From Deltaproteobacteria bacterium (GTDB lineage: Bacteria > Desulfobacterota > Desulfomonilia > UBA1062): a stretch of DNA of 5,368 nucleotides. Location: contig JAFGTK010000230.1 in assembly GCA_016934135.1 (NCBI GenBank), forward strand, positions 1-5,368, in the 5' to 3' direction. Positions 5,163 to 5,368 of the stretch are shown one piece after another. Positions within the stretch are counted from its first letter, which is position 1. Each line of letters begins with the position of its first letter. The position numbers and the translations under genes were made by a program. Under the pieces are notes generated by a model. It saw only the letters and a program-made list of their open reading frames with translations, had not been told where the DNA came from and searched no databases.

Positions 5163-5368
5163 ATGGATTTGAGAGATGCCTATTTTGTAGATGGCGTTCG
5201 TACATGGTTCGGCAAATCAAGGCCGGATGGGTTTTACTGGACCACCCGTGCTGACGACATGGTGAACAAAGTCATGAGGGAACTCATGAGGAGAAACCCC
5301 GACGTCCCCTGGGACCAGGTAGACGACAACATCTGGGGTGCAACCACCCAGTCAGGCGACCAGGGAAC
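5163..5368 (+). CDS. Thiolase-family protein, probable acetyl-CoA acyltransferase (5' part, runs off right edge)
   Basis: Thiolases cleave 3-ketoacyl-CoA with CoA, or condense two acetyl-CoA, in the cytoplasm. The 68 complete codons seen show the typical N-terminus. DAYFVDGVRTWFGK (residues 5-18) corresponds to the family's VDAVRTPFGK strand, with W replacing the usual P. The helix of the ADDMVNKVMRELMRRNPDVP segment follows. DNIWGATTQSGDQG (54-67) matches the family's DVIxGxxxQxGeQG. The active-site cysteine, near residue 90 in the family, and the later His and Cys lie beyond the window, so activity and substrate class cannot be judged. The start is fixed by AAGGAGG five bases upstream. A promoter and a possible acyl-CoA-type operator lie upstream, hinting at control by fatty-acid metabolites. 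The gene is probably part of a beta-oxidation or acyl-CoA cluster to the right. Confidence 0.85.
   Translation, partial: MDLRDAYFVDGVRTWFGKSRPDGFYWTTRADDMVNKVMRELMRRNPDVPWDQVDDNIWGATTQSGDQG

Overview
The window reads as ordinary chromosomal DNA of moderate G+C from an anaerobic bacterium of the former Deltaproteobacteria (Desulfobacterota, perhaps a Syntrophia-like lineage). That placement is an inference. It rests on a PurL that starts with fused PurS-type domains, a short DksA-family protein, an HDOD signalling protein, a GAF-adenylate cyclase and a thiolase. No RNA gene, insertion sequence, CRISPR array, prophage or integration site was seen. Genes are closely packed, and the longest gene-free stretch is 223 bases.

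The left part is on the minus strand. moeA (molybdenum insertion into molybdopterin) is followed by a 149-base gap holding a good sigma70-type promoter. Then come a DksA/TraR-type zinc-finger gene and, 4 bases later, the 5' part of purL, which runs off the left edge. The dksA-purL pair looks like one transcription unit and joins a ppGpp-linked transcription regulator to purine synthesis. The dksA promoter sits among several short inverted and direct repeats that look like operators.

The centre holds a plus-strand pair transcribed away from moeA across a 93-base divergent gap. The first gene encodes a degenerate GGDEF-like domain, a helical linker and an HDOD domain. The second starts one base after the first stops and encodes coiled coil, GAF and a class III nucleotide cyclase with all six canonical active-site residues. 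This cassette is the most interesting part of the window: a likely cAMP-producing enzyme tightly coupled to an output protein that carries a catalytically dead cyclase-type fold.

At the right edge, a 223-base intergenic region carries a palindrome resembling TetR-family acyl-CoA-responsive operators, a sigma70-type promoter, a leader of roughly 100 bases with a possible hairpin and a direct repeat, and a perfect Shine-Dalgarno site. These precede the first 68 codons of a thiolase, suggesting regulated fatty-acid or acyl-CoA metabolism.
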